From contig NW_019091541.1 of NCBI RefSeq assembly GCF_001949145.1, positions 68,320-132,319 on the forward strand: 64,000 bases of DNA. The letters run 5' to 3'. Within the stretch, counting starts at the first letter, position 1. The number at the start of each line of letters is the position of its first letter. The translations under genes were made by a program, and so were the position numbers. Shown piece by piece: positions 46,601-61,600 of this stretch. Source of the DNA: Acanthaster planci (Eukaryota; Echinodermata; Asteroidea; Valvatida; Acanthasteridae). The notes beneath the pieces were generated by a model, which worked only from the letters and a program-made list of their open reading frames with translations, ran no database searches and was not told the origin of the DNA.

Positions 46601-49600
46601 ATTACCCAGTACACGTACCGGTATTGCATTAATTACGAAGTACGGGTACTTACATGTATATTGTACATGTAATTTACCCCTTCTACCAGTTGAATCATTC
46701 AATTAGTACTCAGTGTTTTCAAGCATTTCAGAATTATACAAATTCTAAGTGGAACGGTTATTGCATGCATTAACTTCTCACTCTTTATCCACCATCTCCT
46801 TTACTCACATGTACATGTACCTCCATGAAAAGTCAAGAGTACCGGTACAACTTCAGTTTCTTGTCATGAAATAATTAACATGTACAGCCTACATGTACCG
46901 GTAACAGTACATGTTGACCTACAGCACTATAGGCCTTTTCACACCGCAGCCTCTCAACCCAGGTTGAACTCAACCCTGGGCGAGCCCATGGCTGCCCTGG
47001 GTTGAAAATTGAATTTTTCAACCCTACATTCAACCCAGCATAGTTTCACACTTGTTTTGTATGAATTAGGCTTATCGGGGTGAGGTCGACCCAGAAATGA
47101 GCACAAACAATTTTCAACCCAGGTTGAAAATCTCAACCCTGGTCTGGAGCAGGGTTGAGTTCGACTTGGGTTGAAGTCAGTCTCGAGGTTGATGCAGGGT
47201 TGAAAATTTTCGAGTGTGAATCGCCGCCAGTTTTCAACCCTGCTTCAACCTGAGATGTGAAAAGGCCTTATTTCAGTCCCTTACAGTTACAGTAAGTATC
47301 AGTAAAACCTCACTGGTACTGGTGCCTGGATGCATTTGTTGATTTTGGCCTGGCCAGGTATTAATGGTTCATAAATTGTTACCCAGTGGTCATTACAAGG
47401 AGCATTTTGTAACAGGATTTCCTTAATCTTCCAAAGACCTAGGAGTACCCCCAGTTTGCCTACAAGCAGAAACTCACTAATCCGTCCTAATAGATGATCT
47501 TCTATGCCTTAGTTAGGGAAGGTGTCACTGGCCTGGCAGAATTGATTCTGTTAAGTCTTTCAACCTACTGTCTGGCCCTTGGAGACAACAGCTGCCTTGG
47601 GCTGTAGGTTTTAAAGGGTAACTTTTGGGTTCTTTTGTGAAGCTTTTGATTAGTTGATTGATTGTCATCATCACTCCCATTTAAAGTGTTCATTCTTGGT
47701 GAACAAATTCATGAACTTAAAATGTACACGTCATGTACATGTATGTACACGAACAGTACATGTACCTGTTATCAGTGGACAAGCAAAAAGGTTTGGCTGA
47801 CATGGCTCCCAGCTCCCAGATTACAGTATTTTAATGTAAAGGCTGGTTAATCCCCTGTACTCAGAGCAAATTCAAAAGCAGAGCAAATCTGATATCTCAG
47901 AATATTTGCAGCTAAATTTGCCTGAGTTAAAATGTGTTCAACCTTTTTTGCAATTTGTGCAAAAATTTGATCTTACATGTACACCACAATTGTGTCTCCA
48001 AGTATGACCTGCCCCCTGGGCTCTGAATGCATCTTGATGTTTTAATGGCTTGAGAAGTTGGGATATCCATAGTGTTCTGTTCAGCAGCCAATTCCCATCT
48101 GAACTTTGTTTGAAAAAAAAAAACCAACAAACTTTGCTACGCAATGAAAAAAAGTGTAGACCAGCCAATTTCTTGCAAACTTTTAACCTGCATGTCTTGG
48201 ATCATGGAATGTTTTACTACCGGTACCACTGGTTGGTTTCATAAGATGTTAAAAAAATTGGTTCCAAAGCCTGCATTTGATTAATTGTATCTAATTACAT
48301 GGTATACATGTACCAGTACATGTACCATACTGTGTGTTATCCTTTTTGTCTCCAACTCCTAGTATTTGATTGCCACTGCCTTTTGTGAATTTTGGATTGC
48401 TATCAAACTGGTTTTATTCGGTAAGAGCACCGAGAGGGTCCAGGCTCTCTCTAGAGTTTCACAGTCTGGTTGTGTTTACCGACTCTGCATTCTTTGTAAA
48501 GCTCTGCACCTGACTTAGTGACACATGATACTGTACCCAATTGAACTTGGTCACCTTGCAAACTGTTGCAAATTTAGCCAATTTGGGGAATGCAAACGTC
48601 CTGCTGACACTTGCACAGATGTACATGTACTGTACATGTATGTGAACACACAAGTGTACCTCTTGTGTTGTTTTTTAAGCAGTCTACTCTTGCTAACCTT
48701 GGCAACTCATCTTCTTTTTGATCAAATAATGCTAGCCACTCACGATAACCTGGCTTTGGACAAGGGTTGTTTTAATAGTCCCTTGAGAGCATCGGATGAA
48801 CTCTAATATGCTGTACTTTTAAATTCCACCAATTTCCTACTCTCTTCTTTCTCCCAATCCCTCCAGAGAGCTTTTTTTTTTTACTTTTCAGTGCCAAAGG
48901 GTTCAAGTTGACTGAACATTTTGGACTAGGTTCTGACAAAAGGGTTCTGTTGTTGTGCTGTGTGTCCAATGGGAGAAGTTACATGTCCATGATGTAACAT
49001 TAGCTACCAAACAAATCAAAAACTTTCCAAACCCCACAACAAACCAAAAATATGAATGTATGGTACTGTACTGTCGGGTGAACTGTATCCCCCCCTCAAA
49101 ATTTGAAAAAAATTAAATGTACATTTACATGGACCTGTTCATGTAATAGCCGTGGAACAAAGTTGGATTCTTTGTAAATGGCAAGAGTTTTAGATGTCTA
49201 TGGTCAGTGTTATAGCCGGCCATAGTTTAGTGCAGGGCAATTTAGTAATGGTGAATGGAGGGAGTGAAGCAACCAGAGTCTCGCGGGTCACAGCTGGGGG
49301 TCCAGGGGCCGCTTAATTAAGAGGCCTCTAGATTGCTTTTTCAGTTAGTTTTTCTTTCGAAATTGATTTAGAGCTCAATTTTAAAAAATTCTTCCAGGTA
49401 AAAATTATATGAATTTTTTAATGTGACTGATTTTTTTTCTGGGATTTCTAAGGATTTTTGTGCCGGTCAATGGGCTGTTTCATCAAGCTTAGTGCTGGAC
49501 GGTAGAACGCAGTGGTGGAGATCCCCAACCAGCGCCGACCGGCACAGCTATGTGTATGATCAAGTCTTTCATACAAATTAACTGGTATGCACACATACTG

Positions 49601-52600
49601 TACTGTAGTTCTAAGTATACATGTACATACTGGTACCTTTGATGGTAGAAGTGTAGCAATGCAGGAGTCAATCAGTAACTGGCCTCCCTCCAACTTTTTG
49701 AAATCATACCAACTTGATTTCATCACAGTGGATTCATCAGGCATACCAGGCATAGGTGTGCTTACCTATGGAGTATACATGTACATGCACATGTAACTGT
49801 GAACTGAATGTGAGCATGGGCAAATAAACTGGGTACGCTGAACCCTGCAATGAGGCTTTTGGCGTGCTGTGATGATTTTTCCATATATTGTAGATACTCC
49901 AGTTAATTGAGAACTTTCCATGAAAATGTAGAGAACATTTGTCAACTGATTATCAAAGAGTAAACATCATGAAACATGCCTACACCCTGTGGTTTCACTG
50001 GTGTGCACTGGTAAATTTATTGTGTCAGCACTGGGCTCTCAGGCATGCAACTTCTGATTTCCTTTTTTTCACTTCACACTCTATGCCATTGACAATTAAA
50101 AAACTGCTGTACAAAGTCCTATAAAGATTGGAATTTTCTCATTTTTTGGTCAAAGTCCAACTTGCATGCCTGGCTCTTGAGTTAAATTACAAAACAGCAA
50201 ACTTTCTGTAGGCAAATTGAAATATGACAAACTTTGTTCCAGAACTGTTACAGGTACAGGCACTGGTACAAGTACATGTTGTATACATGTACATGATGTA
50301 CTGTACATATATCATTCATGTACGTACATGTACATGTACAGTAGTAAAGATTTTTAGGCTAGACTTATAAGCCAAGTGTTTTGATTTTCTGTGTCATGAA
50401 CTGAAAATCGATATAAAATAATGAATATAGTGACTTAGCTTCATTAAAATTTTTGCTCTCAAAAGAATTTTTTCAGAACTTTGTCCTTTCCAGCATACAT
50501 GTATGGATCACTGTTTATATGTATCTTTGGACTTGCAGTCTCATTACAGACTGCACTTTTACAGAGTTTGGTCCTTTTTATTGAACAGAAAGTTAAATGT
50601 AACAGTACATTTAACTTTGTTTTTTCCTAATCAGAGTGGAGATGGGCCTGGATACATAACATGTTGGTTCATTTACATGTAGGATTTTACATGTAGTCTG
50701 TGTGTATAGTCAGCCCATATTCATAAAAATATTTTATGCATATTTAATATGCATAAAAAGGTACATTTGTGGGGCATACCAGAAAAAACTTATTTAGAAT
50801 GATAAATTCTAATCACCGTGTGCCTACATGTATGTACCGCGTAGTTGTAGTAACATTTGCAATTGTTTCCTCATTCTTTTCTAGGAAACACCCTACCACA
50901 TGACCATTTTGTAGCAGCTCATGTACATGTTTATTTTTATTTATTTTTTTTTTAGAGAAAAGGGGAATAGAGTATTGCATTAAAATGATAGCAGTTGTGT
51001 TCTGATGCACACTCCTTGCAGAGAAATACCAGAGGAAGTGAGCTGCTGAACCAAGTCTTTGACAAGTTGAATCTTCTGGAGAAAGATTATTTTGGTCTGC
51101 GCTTCCTGGACTCCCAAGATCAAACGGTAAATATCTCGGAGTAACAAGCTGAAGTTCTAAAACCTCAACTTAATGGTGAATGTCCAGTATACATGTACAT
51201 GTGAGTTTCATTAATTCAAACTTCAAACATTAACTCCTGTTCATGTGGCTTGAAAAATGTCCTAATGATCACACGGGATATCACTCTATGTACATGTACA
51301 TGTATGCCCGACTAAGGCGGTGTCCGAAACGGGCTGTCAGAGCTACGGCTAGGTCTATTGTCCGCGCATCTCCACACATTTCCAATGGAGTGAAGACCCA
51401 GACCTAGCTCTAGACAAGAGATTCGGATACAGCCTAACAGCGAAAGTTCCATGAGGAAAAGAACAGCTCTCTGGCATAAAAATGTGCACACACTCTTTGT
51501 GAAATATTACATGGTCTGTTTTATATTTTTGTAAAACTATTTAGCGGTATTTTTCCTGGTGGAGCTACCCCATGTAATTCAAGTTATTCATTTATAAAGA
51601 AACTCTGGCGCTAAATCCATTCTACATACGGTACATGTGCCGGTACATCCTCCTGAAGTAATTTATATCGGGGCTGAACTAAGGAAAATCAAAGCACTGG
51701 AAAAGCATATTATTGTATACATGCATTTACATACTAACATGTAAGTGTACTGGGTACATGTAGCTAATTTTCACAGATTAGTTACCATATTGGTACTGCC
51801 CGCATATACCCATACCGTTTGATGGTTTTTGTTTTGAATTCATACACAGAGAGTAATTTAAAGCCATCCTTGATCCACTGTCGCCACCTTACCTACGAGT
51901 AGTCTCTTGGCCATGACTGGATTCAGCAAGGCCACATTTTTAACACTTCTTGTCACGTTTCACGCTTGGTCCACTGGAGTTTTATTAATTTCACAATACA
52001 TGTACATCTCACTTAGTTGAATGGAACTGGTTTAAATGTTACATGATTTATCAAGGTCACCAGCTAAATTGATTCCTGCTTTATATTAAAGATAATTAAA
52101 TGGCCAATTTACATTGTGATATTGAAAATGTAGCTTTTAAAAGTGAATGCAATAGCATACAGGTGGCTTGTACGCATGCATCTACCAGTTACATGTACGT
52201 GTATGTACCGTACATGAAGCTGGTAAAGAAGAATATTTGGGGTGACTTCTGAAGACGGTTCTTGAGCAAGTACCTGTACATGTAAGTACGTTGAGTACAT
52301 GAAGTCCAGTAAAAGGGTTCTTGTTTGAACACATACATGTACATGTGCATGGGTACTACTACCTTGTTACATTATGTGTTCCATAGCATGGATCTGTCAT
52401 TCTAGTGACACTGTACACATACCATAACCTCAGGACCCCATTCTGTCAAGAGAATGACAGTTGCCTGGTCCACATTGTTTTTGTTGTCATAACTTCTTGA
52501 CTTTGGGTGCCACTCATTGCTTGGGACAGGGAGACTTAAATGTATGCAGAAAAACACCCAAGAGCATGTAGCACAATGCATGGATACAGTGAATCATTCA

Positions 52601-55600
52601 AGTGTATGTGTTGTGCAATTGTATGTACGGTATTTCTGTTGAATACAGCCATAACAGAGTTTCCACTATTGTTTGCCGCATTCCTGGCTCATTACTAAGC
52701 AAACATTCTGCCTTTCCTCATTGTTTTTTTTCCAGAGGATTAGCATATGTTTTTAGATGTACATTGTAATTTCTGCATTCTTTCAAACAGTGATTTGATA
52801 TTATGGAATTTTTGTCCTTTAAATAGAAGTACCGCCACTACCTTACATTTACATAGCAATACTTGAGTGTGAGAAATTGTTTACTCTTAAGGGAAAGTAT
52901 TACATTCCGGATGGAATACATGTGCATGCATGAACTTACATGTACCGGTACATGTAAATGTGACCTGTTCCCACAAAATGAGGACACGTACTGTACGGTA
53001 CAATGTACATGTACATGTAGGTGAGAAACAGAATTGCCTTTTTTGTTTTTGAGTTTTCCAGTTTACCGGTACATGTATTGTAATTCAACTCCTATAATTT
53101 ACATGTGTACTGCACAGTGCGTACATTTCTGGAATTACACATGTGCATATACATGTGCGGTACGGTACATGTTTCCAGTATAGAATGTCTGTCAAATTAC
53201 ACAGCCTAGTACTAGTTGGTACTAGTACTAGTAGGTAGAGAATATACATGTGCATGGAATGACGAAATTGAACATGTACGTGTACTGCATGTAGCATAAT
53301 TCAGTACATATACATGTATGTGTACCGGTACCCGGTACATGTGCAGTGAAGTGCATACATGTACATGTACGTTACCAACACACATGCACTAGTATGCGCA
53401 AAACATCCTAAACTTTCTGAAAATAATTTACAATTTTGCATAGAGACTATCTAACATACGGTACATTACATTTTGTGTACACTGACTGGTAACTCCTTTT
53501 TGAATTTCGCTTTCAGCATTGGTTGGACCCAGTCAAGGCAATTGGCAAACAAATAAAAAGTAAGTACTGTGCTTGAAATCATTCTTACAGTTGCATCTTG
53601 AAAAATGAAAAATCAAATGAATCCCCACAAGCATAGTACAACAACATGTCAATGTACGAATACTGTACGTGTACATAAATTTTGTTTTTGGTGGGGAGGT
53701 GATAAATTTGGCAGTAGCATTTGACTACTGTGGTCAATACAACGTCATACAGTCATGCTCTAGTGGACATGGTAGAGCTAGGGACTTCACCACAAGGGTA
53801 TGCCCACACTACTCATTTTAAGTACAGTAATTTTCCCAACAATACGATCTTTCCCACAATGTGGTCCTGTGGCTATGGATTTATTGAGTACAAATTGACA
53901 TCTTATTATGACATCACAAGTTGATCTACATTGTATATGTACATGTTCATGTGTGTTGTTTTGTAGTCTGTTTTGGTTTAGAGATGGTGGTGGTTACATA
54001 TTTTGCAAGGCCTGTGATTTTATCTTTATATTGTTTGGATGCTTGTACTGTACTTTCTTTCTTGCCTTTTAATGTGCACAACTTTGTCATCGGCTTAAAG
54101 CTAGTTGATTCATTCCTGACATTAATTACTGTACATTCTGTGGCCAAAATGTTCTGAGTCATGAAATACCGGTATCGCAGACAAGGGAAGTGTACATGTA
54201 TGCATGCAGAAATCTTAAAGTTGCTCCTCATTCTTGTCTTGAAAAGGAAAGTACTGTGCTTAAAAAACTACCTATGGTAAGTGTACTTACATGGGAAGTT
54301 GAGAACAGAAAAAACAAATTGAGCAAGTTGAATAAAGAAGGAATGAATGGGAAGTCACAAGATCTGTTTTCACATTAAAGAACTTGAACAAGTCCAGCAC
54401 ATTGGCAATACACCTTGTGCTTGAACACTCAGTGGGATACCCACATCTTGTCTAATCGTCATGGTATTAAATTGTCGATACATGTATGAACATGTACATC
54501 AAAACAGAAGTACATGTACATGTAATAATCACCCTCTTTAATACATTTACATGTAGAGGTACCGCTAATGTGTCAAAACTAACAAGAGAGCTTTGGTTCC
54601 TACTGCTAACACCCTTCTTTTTATGTCAGATGGGCCACCCTTCATTCTGTACTTTGGGGTGAAGTTCTACATGGAGAACCCATGCAAGCTGAAGGAGGAG
54701 GTCACACGCTACCAGTTCTTCCTGCAGCTGCGGATGGACATGCTGCAAGGCAGGCTACCGTGTCCTTTCCATGCTACAGCCGAGCTGTGTGCCTATGCTA
54801 CGCAGTGTGAGTCTGATGCACTCGTTGTTGGATGGCCTGTCCTAAATGAGTCTTTTGAATCGTTGACCTTCCGTTCGATGAACTCTTGCTTTTATAGAAA
54901 GTGAAAAAAAATCTTAACAGAAACACTTGGAAGAAAAGTAGGTTTTGGCCTTTTGGTAATTGTTGGTTTGTACAGGTAACTTACATGGTACATGTACATT
55001 GTTTCCTATTTATTTAATTGATTGTAACCTTCGAATATTTGATTTTGAAAGTGAATATTCTAATATTTGATAATCAGTCAAATACCCAAAATATTTAAAT
55101 AATTGGCAAAGCTGTAGTCCTACATGTATGGGATATGCTTCATGCATAATTAGACACAGGGAAAATTGCACCATGCCATCGGTCACAGTCCCATTGTGGC
55201 TTTCTTCATTTTCGTTGATTTTATGTGTCACGTATACATATCGGTATACAGAAATTATCAGGTGTACAGGTACATGTAGTTGACATGTGTTTATGTGTGG
55301 GATATAAGCATGGAGTTAATGTAAGACTGTGCACCCAGACATACATGTACATGTACATGATGATGTACATTGTGTCTATTCTGCACAAGACCCAACAAAA
55401 AGCAGTTGATTCAAGGGCAAAATAAACACAGACTATCAGCCTTATCTCCCATCAGAGGGAGATGGAACTTGTTTAGCAACTTTAAAGACCTGAGTACACC
55501 CAGCACAGTGCACAACTGTTTGCTGTGCAGTGCACTATTAAGGCCTTTGTGCACGGTGCTCACAGTCCAAAACACTTCACTATTGTGAGACTTTGCTCAG

Positions 55601-58600
55601 GAGTTCCAGTCATCCTGATAGAGAAACCAAATTCGAATCTGCTGATAAAATTAACAAGGACAAACTGGCTGCCTGAATGCCCTGAGTGTCTCTATTGACT
55701 TCACTGGCAGAATATGAAGTCGCAGAACAAGATAAAGTAAGAGATACTTGTATGTACATGTACCATAGTGGAATTCCTGTGGGGGCGCTGCGTGCATGCA
55801 GGAAAGTGGTGGATTTTGGTTCAGACCAGATGCTGGAATTTGACAATTATTTGAATGGGCTTCTGTCAGTTACTGGTATTTCAAGATGGGAAGTGCCAAT
55901 GTACAGTAATTTTTTAGTTATTATGTCTGAAACCACTTTATAAATTGGCGAATTAATACTAGACAGGGGTGTGAAAATTTAGCTGTTTAGCTGATTTCAG
56001 CTTTTTTTGTTTACATGTAGATTTTGACCCTGAATTTCAGCTTTTTTTGTACACCTGGTCTGTACAAGAGTATGGTAACATTTTACATTTCAGCTTTTTA
56101 CTGGCTGTTTTCAACTTTAATTTTAAGTGGCCACTCACACCCCTGAATAGTGGAGGAAAAAATCTTTGTTCATGTTTGCCTGCTAACGCAGGGACCTGGG
56201 AAAATGTGTCATTGAAAGCTACATTAAAGAGAGCTATTTCAAGTCATGTCAGACAAGGCACAAATACCAGGAGAGACTGAAACTAAACTGAATTGTGATG
56301 TCCTACAATTGTGAGACTGTCATGTTGTTTTAACTGAGGAATCTGGTCCATTGCTTCCAGCTGAGCTTGGGGACTATGATCCAAGCCAGCACTCCGTGGG
56401 ATACATCTCAGAGTTCCGGTTCATCCCCAACCAGACAGAGGAGCTAGAGCAGCAAATCACCCAGCTACACCAGAAACTCAAGTAACTGCCCTTGTTTTAT
56501 TGTGGTATTTTATTATTTGGATCACAGCCAGGATAGCTCACAGAAGTCTTCTGACTTTACTGGTATTAATTTACAGCGGGGTCTCTTGGTAGAAGAAAAC
56601 TATGAAGAATGTTCAGTTTTTAGAGGTGGGAGGGGAACACCTTCTGGTGAAACTCATGGAATTGGGTGGACACTGAAAACCTCAATTTACATACTGACCT
56701 TGGGAGATTTGAACCTCGGTCGCAGAGGTGAAGGTGAGGAAAGTACAAGTACCAGTTCCACTGCTCTAAGGGGGGGGGAGGTTTGATATTTGACTGGTAA
56801 TGATTATTGACCAGTTCCAGTTTGGAGGTTTAATTCTCCTGAACTGCTTGTTGATTGTGTAACGATTCTGTGGAGAGAAAAGAAGTACTCATAAAACTTT
56901 CCTTATGTATCTAAACAATGTTTCCAAATTACTGTAACTGTTTATTTTTTCGATAGAGTGTAGCATTTCCCCTTAAAAAGTTGAAAAGACATGGACTTCA
57001 ACCACAGTGTACAGACAGAACCATTCAGAATTGTGCTGCGAAGTGTAAAAAAAAAAGTCCAAGCTTTTCTGCATCTATTACTTATGAGGACAGACAGTAT
57101 TTCTATTTCCATTTCACACCTGCTGCAGTTAAGAGTACATGTAATTCAATTAGGGTGTTGTGGCAATTCTACCACCCCAGGGGAAAGCAAATTGCTCTGG
57201 CTGATCCCTGATGTCTCATTTAATGCTGCTCCCCTGGTGGAGTACCTGTCACTTGCTGTTAACTTAATGTAATTACATGTACCTTGGCCCTTCCCACACC
57301 AGGGGGAAATTGGGCTGGGTCAGTTTTCTTAAATTCTCTTAAGTTTCCCATGGTTTAAGTTTAATTGTAGATGTACTGGTGAGTCATGTGCACATGTACA
57401 TTCATGTTTTTTCTTGGCCGTTTTAAACAGTTGTCACTTTTCAGTACATGTATCTTGCCAGCTTATGCACACTTACTGCCTCACTCAACTTTATCTTCAC
57501 TGACAGGGAAGAAAACTGAAACTTATTAGTGAATTCTGCAGTAGAATTTATAAACGGACAGCAAACCAGCCTGTCTGATGTTGTTTCTCCCTTACAAGTA
57601 TAATTCGCTGTATGCCCGGCCGAAGGGCGTAAGCACTTAGGCCCTTTTGCCAGGAAGCATTATCACTGCAAAAAACTTTTCCCGGCAAAAGGACGAAAGT
57701 ATGCAACTATTGTATTTTAATGAAATATGAAGATTTCTTTGCAAAAAGTAAAAAACAATGCCCAAGTCCTTTAATAAGTTGTTCAAAGGTTGCTGTTTTG
57801 TACAGCCCAGGTTGATTTTGTAGTAAATTATAGCCGTTTTTTTCTGCTGTGATCATGTTTCCCCGCAAAAGGGCGTAAGTGCGCTTACGCCCTTCTGCCA
57901 GGCACCCGACAAATTGGTCTTGGGATGTAAATTAATGAAAATCACATCAAACAAGAAAAATGTACATGTACTGTAATGATCAGTCAACTCTCCTCGTTAT
58001 CTGAATGTCTGTGTACACACATTATATAATGTACATGTAAATATCTCTATAAGAACCTGCAACCTAACACGGAGGAAGGAAAACTAGCGTGTACATGTAC
58101 ATGGAACCACAAAGAGAGCTGCACGTGGGCTTTGTCCATATCAAGTAGCCACAGCCAGGAATAGCACACATGTCTATTGGAATAGGTTATAGTCACTGGC
58201 CAGTGGCTTTCTAATAGATGTACACGATATTTTCAGTGGTAGCCACACCTGGTGGACACACTACCATCTTTCCAAAGATTGTTGCATTCAAGCAGGTCAA
58301 TATTTTTTGCTCCCACAGAGGTATGGAGCCTGCCAAGGCCGAGGTGAGCTTCCTGGAGCGAGCCCGCTGGCTGGACATGTACGGTGTGGACCTCCATCCT
58401 GTCCTGGGGCACAACGGTGTAGAGTTCTACCTTGGCCTGACACCCTCGGGCGTGGTGGTGTACAAGAACAAAGCCAAAGTTGCACGCTACTTCTGGTAAG
58501 GGCTTGCAAGTGGTACTTCAGAACAATTACAAGGGAATTTTTCCCTTTTCTGTTTTAAATGAAACTGTTGGGATGACTTGTTCAGTGAATGGATAATTGT

Positions 58601-61600
58601 AGGTGTAAGATTGAATCATTTTTTACCAGTTTGGTGTTGTTGGGCCTTAAACTGTTGCTGTAAGTTTGCTACATTTAAATCCACAATTTTCTGCAAATCA
58701 GGATTGAATGATGGCGTACATTTTAACCAATTTGATGTTCTTTTTCTGAAGGAAAAAAGAATTCTAGAATATGAAGCAACAAAAGAAAGTTATGTAACAC
58801 CGCACAATTTTTACAAGGCGGCAAGCCTGGCTGAAATACTCTTGGCATCAATAGAGTTTGTCTGTCCAATCAGAGTTGCCACCAGACAAACACTCTGTGG
58901 AGTTTAGGTGTTCAGGAAAAAAAGATAAGAATTTTCGAAGATTTTTGAAAACCAAAGATATTGGAAATTGCCCGTTATGTAGGCACTGCATTTTTAAAAG
59001 CACCTGGCAGGAAATGGTTAACACTTGTGACTTGCAACGGGAAAAGTTGTGTAAAGAATTGAACCTTGGCATTTTCACTGACATTTCAGAAAGTGTTAAC
59101 ATAATTTCCCTCTTGTGTGAGAAGATATAAAACTTTTCCCACTTGTTGTAACATCTGCGAAAATCTTTTCCCAGTTGGAAAAATTTGAGAAAATTTTTCC
59201 CACTTAACACAAAATCTATGAAAATCTTTTCCCAGTTGTGTGAAAACATGTGAAAATCTTATCCCACCTGTTTGAAAATCTCTGAAAATTTGTTTTTGTA
59301 GAGTGCTGTGGCCTTGTGGTTAATAGCATGGGATTTGTAGTCGAAAGCCCCATGTTGTGGGTTTGAATCTAGCCTAGGGTCATGGTGTGTGTGCCTTTGG
59401 GCAAGGCACTTTGTCACTCTTTGCCTCACTCCACCCAGGAGTAATTGGGTACATATGAGGGCAAAAATGGTTATTGTGGTTGATTTACTGGTAGCTGCTT
59501 TGAGCCAAAATGGCAGCATCGAACTGTATACTCCCAGGGAGCTGAGATGGTATTTGGAATGTTTCATGGGCTCAGTGAGCAGGGGTAATAATAATGGAAA
59601 GCACTTTCATCTAAATTAGTATATAAACGCTACATAAAAACTGCTATTATTATTTCCCACTTGTTTGGAAAAGCTGTGAAAATCTGTTTTCATTTGTAGG
59701 AAAATGTGTGAAAAGTTTTCTCGCTTCGGGAAAATTGTTGAAATTCTGTTCCCACATGTGGGCAAATGTGTGAAAATCTTTTCCCACTTGTGGGAAAAGA
59801 TTTCTGTGTTTTGTGAAATGAAAATGAATTCCTTCGGAATGGGAAAAGTGTGAAAATAATTCCCCATTCCTATGCAGGTTAACTTTAAGTCGCAATGTGC
59901 TTTACCTACTGTACTTAAACTGTTACCGGTACTTTGTAAGTGCATAAGTGACTGGGGTACAGAGAGCACAGATTTCTGAAAATGTACATGTACAGGTGCC
60001 CTTTTATAATTAACTTCTTACTTGAATCCAGAATCCAGGTCAGCCTTTGCTGAGAGCTTTCTCACACCTGTTAATATGGTACGTTTTATTAAAGTACGGG
60101 TAAGGTGCACTGTAGGCCCAGCCTGTGACTGCACCAGTGGTAACAGTCATTGGAATGAATGACTTCAAAAGAACACCGACCAGTGAACAAAGCCAACGAT
60201 GCTGTAAACCAGTCACCAAGCACTAAGTGGTGTATGGTTTTCCTGAAATACCAACCCTAAATACCAAATTAGTGGTTGAGTGGGTACGTTTATTGTCAAC
60301 TTTTCTGAATGGAAAAATGGGACTATTGATGTCTTAAAGCCAATTACAAACAGCTATTGTACAGTGGGGTAGAGTTGACCCAAAAGTCAACAGTAACTAC
60401 AGTACAGTATCAAATTAGTGGTTGTGTGGTTATTGTCCTTCAAATGGAAATCAAGTCTTTTGTGGTTTGAAATACATGTAGCCCTGTTTTTACCTTCGGT
60501 TCAAAGGCACATTTACTCTGCTAAACAGAAACTAGGCTAAATCTTTCCAATCTACCAGTAAGGTTTGAGGCCTTCGTAGGGTATACATATGCAGACTTGG
60601 GTAAGGATACAGGATGTCAGTCACTCTTGCTATGTATGAGACTTCTGTTGGCCTGTGGAGTTCAATGTACAAAAATTTGTGCCATATTATTTTGTCGATT
60701 GCCAGAGTGTAGAAGATTGAGAGAGATGCCTTGCAAAAAGCACCGATATTTCTGTCAAGGTACATGTACATGTAGTTAGGATTAAGCCAGGTACCAGTCC
60801 TATGTGCAAAAAAACCAACAAAATAGAGGATGCTACATGTAGGCCTACAGTACATCATGCCAGTATACATGTACTTGGGAAACAGATGATGTGCTTTACA
60901 AATGTTTGCTTGATGGTACATCTTCTTGTGCACAGCCAAGCATTGAAAGCAGCCAACGTCAACTTACGTGTACATTAACTTGCCTCGTTGTGACCATCAT
61001 GCTACACTAAAACTACATGTACCAGTATGTCTTTATTTTGTAATTGCTTATGTTGTTGTTTCCAGTGATAAACATACAGTTGGCTTGCTTTTTGCACAAT
61101 TTGCAATTAGCCCCGCATGACCAGAATGTCATTTTTAATAAACTTGGTACAGGATCAATATCGATAGGTTGAATATTAAATTCAGCCAGTGCACACAATG
61201 ATGATACATACATGGCTACACCATTTGAATACTGCTGCCATGGTACAGATACAATGGTCTTGTAAACAGAAAGATCTATTCAGATTGGGGATTAGGCAAC
61301 TTGCGGTCAGTTGCCAGTGCATCTTTAGGCTCGCTCCAGTAGGCCCTTGGCTCTGCAGTGAAGCTTGACAACCGCTTGTGATGTGTGTGGAACAGTGAGC
61401 TGGAAAGTGCAAGCACCTGTACCGTACCTGGGTAAAAAAAAAGGAAAAAAAAAAAAAGAAGTCTCCCACGTGGATGGATACAGTAGAATGCATGAAGGCA
61501 CACAGTGAAATTGTAGAAAGGTTTCTGTCAGGTCAGAGAAAAAGTACTTGTGCATGCCCAGAAAAAAATTGACATACCAGTACATGTTCATTGTATTTCA

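Larger units (their letters stand above)
34607..51021 (+). other. EPB41L4A intron 1 (16.4 kb)
   Basis: The intron contains an antisense LINE relic (about 34860-35930), two palindromic MITEs (42977-43140, 46931-47268) and many TACATG/ACCGGT microsatellite tracts, dense from about 38.4 kb onward. Between these it is AT-rich with no recognisable coding sequence. Short coding-looking runs near 41570-41790 and 46024-46172 were not assignable. Confidence 0.6.
51127..53516 (+). other. EPB41L4A intron 2
   Basis: The intron holds the short Harbinger-like MITE at 51316-51434 and a TACATG/TACCGGTA cluster at 52920-53372. Nothing else is recognised. Confidence 0.6.
53560..58318 (+). other. EPB41L4A introns 3-5 (between exons 3 and 6)
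   Basis: Introns 53560-54629, 54807-56360 and 56482-58318 are AT-rich, with scattered TACATG tracts (for example 55340-55368). The last holds the inverted-repeat element at 57613-57904. No other gene is seen. Confidence 0.55.

Noticed and set aside
59302-59400. Functional tRNA gene
   Set aside because: A and B boxes are present, but the flanking sequence does not close an acceptor stem and continues into a SINE body.
59616-59969. Repetitive - strand frames with NWEKIF/HKWEKIF-like words
   Set aside because: They are translations of the roughly 32-bp minisatellite and change frame between units.
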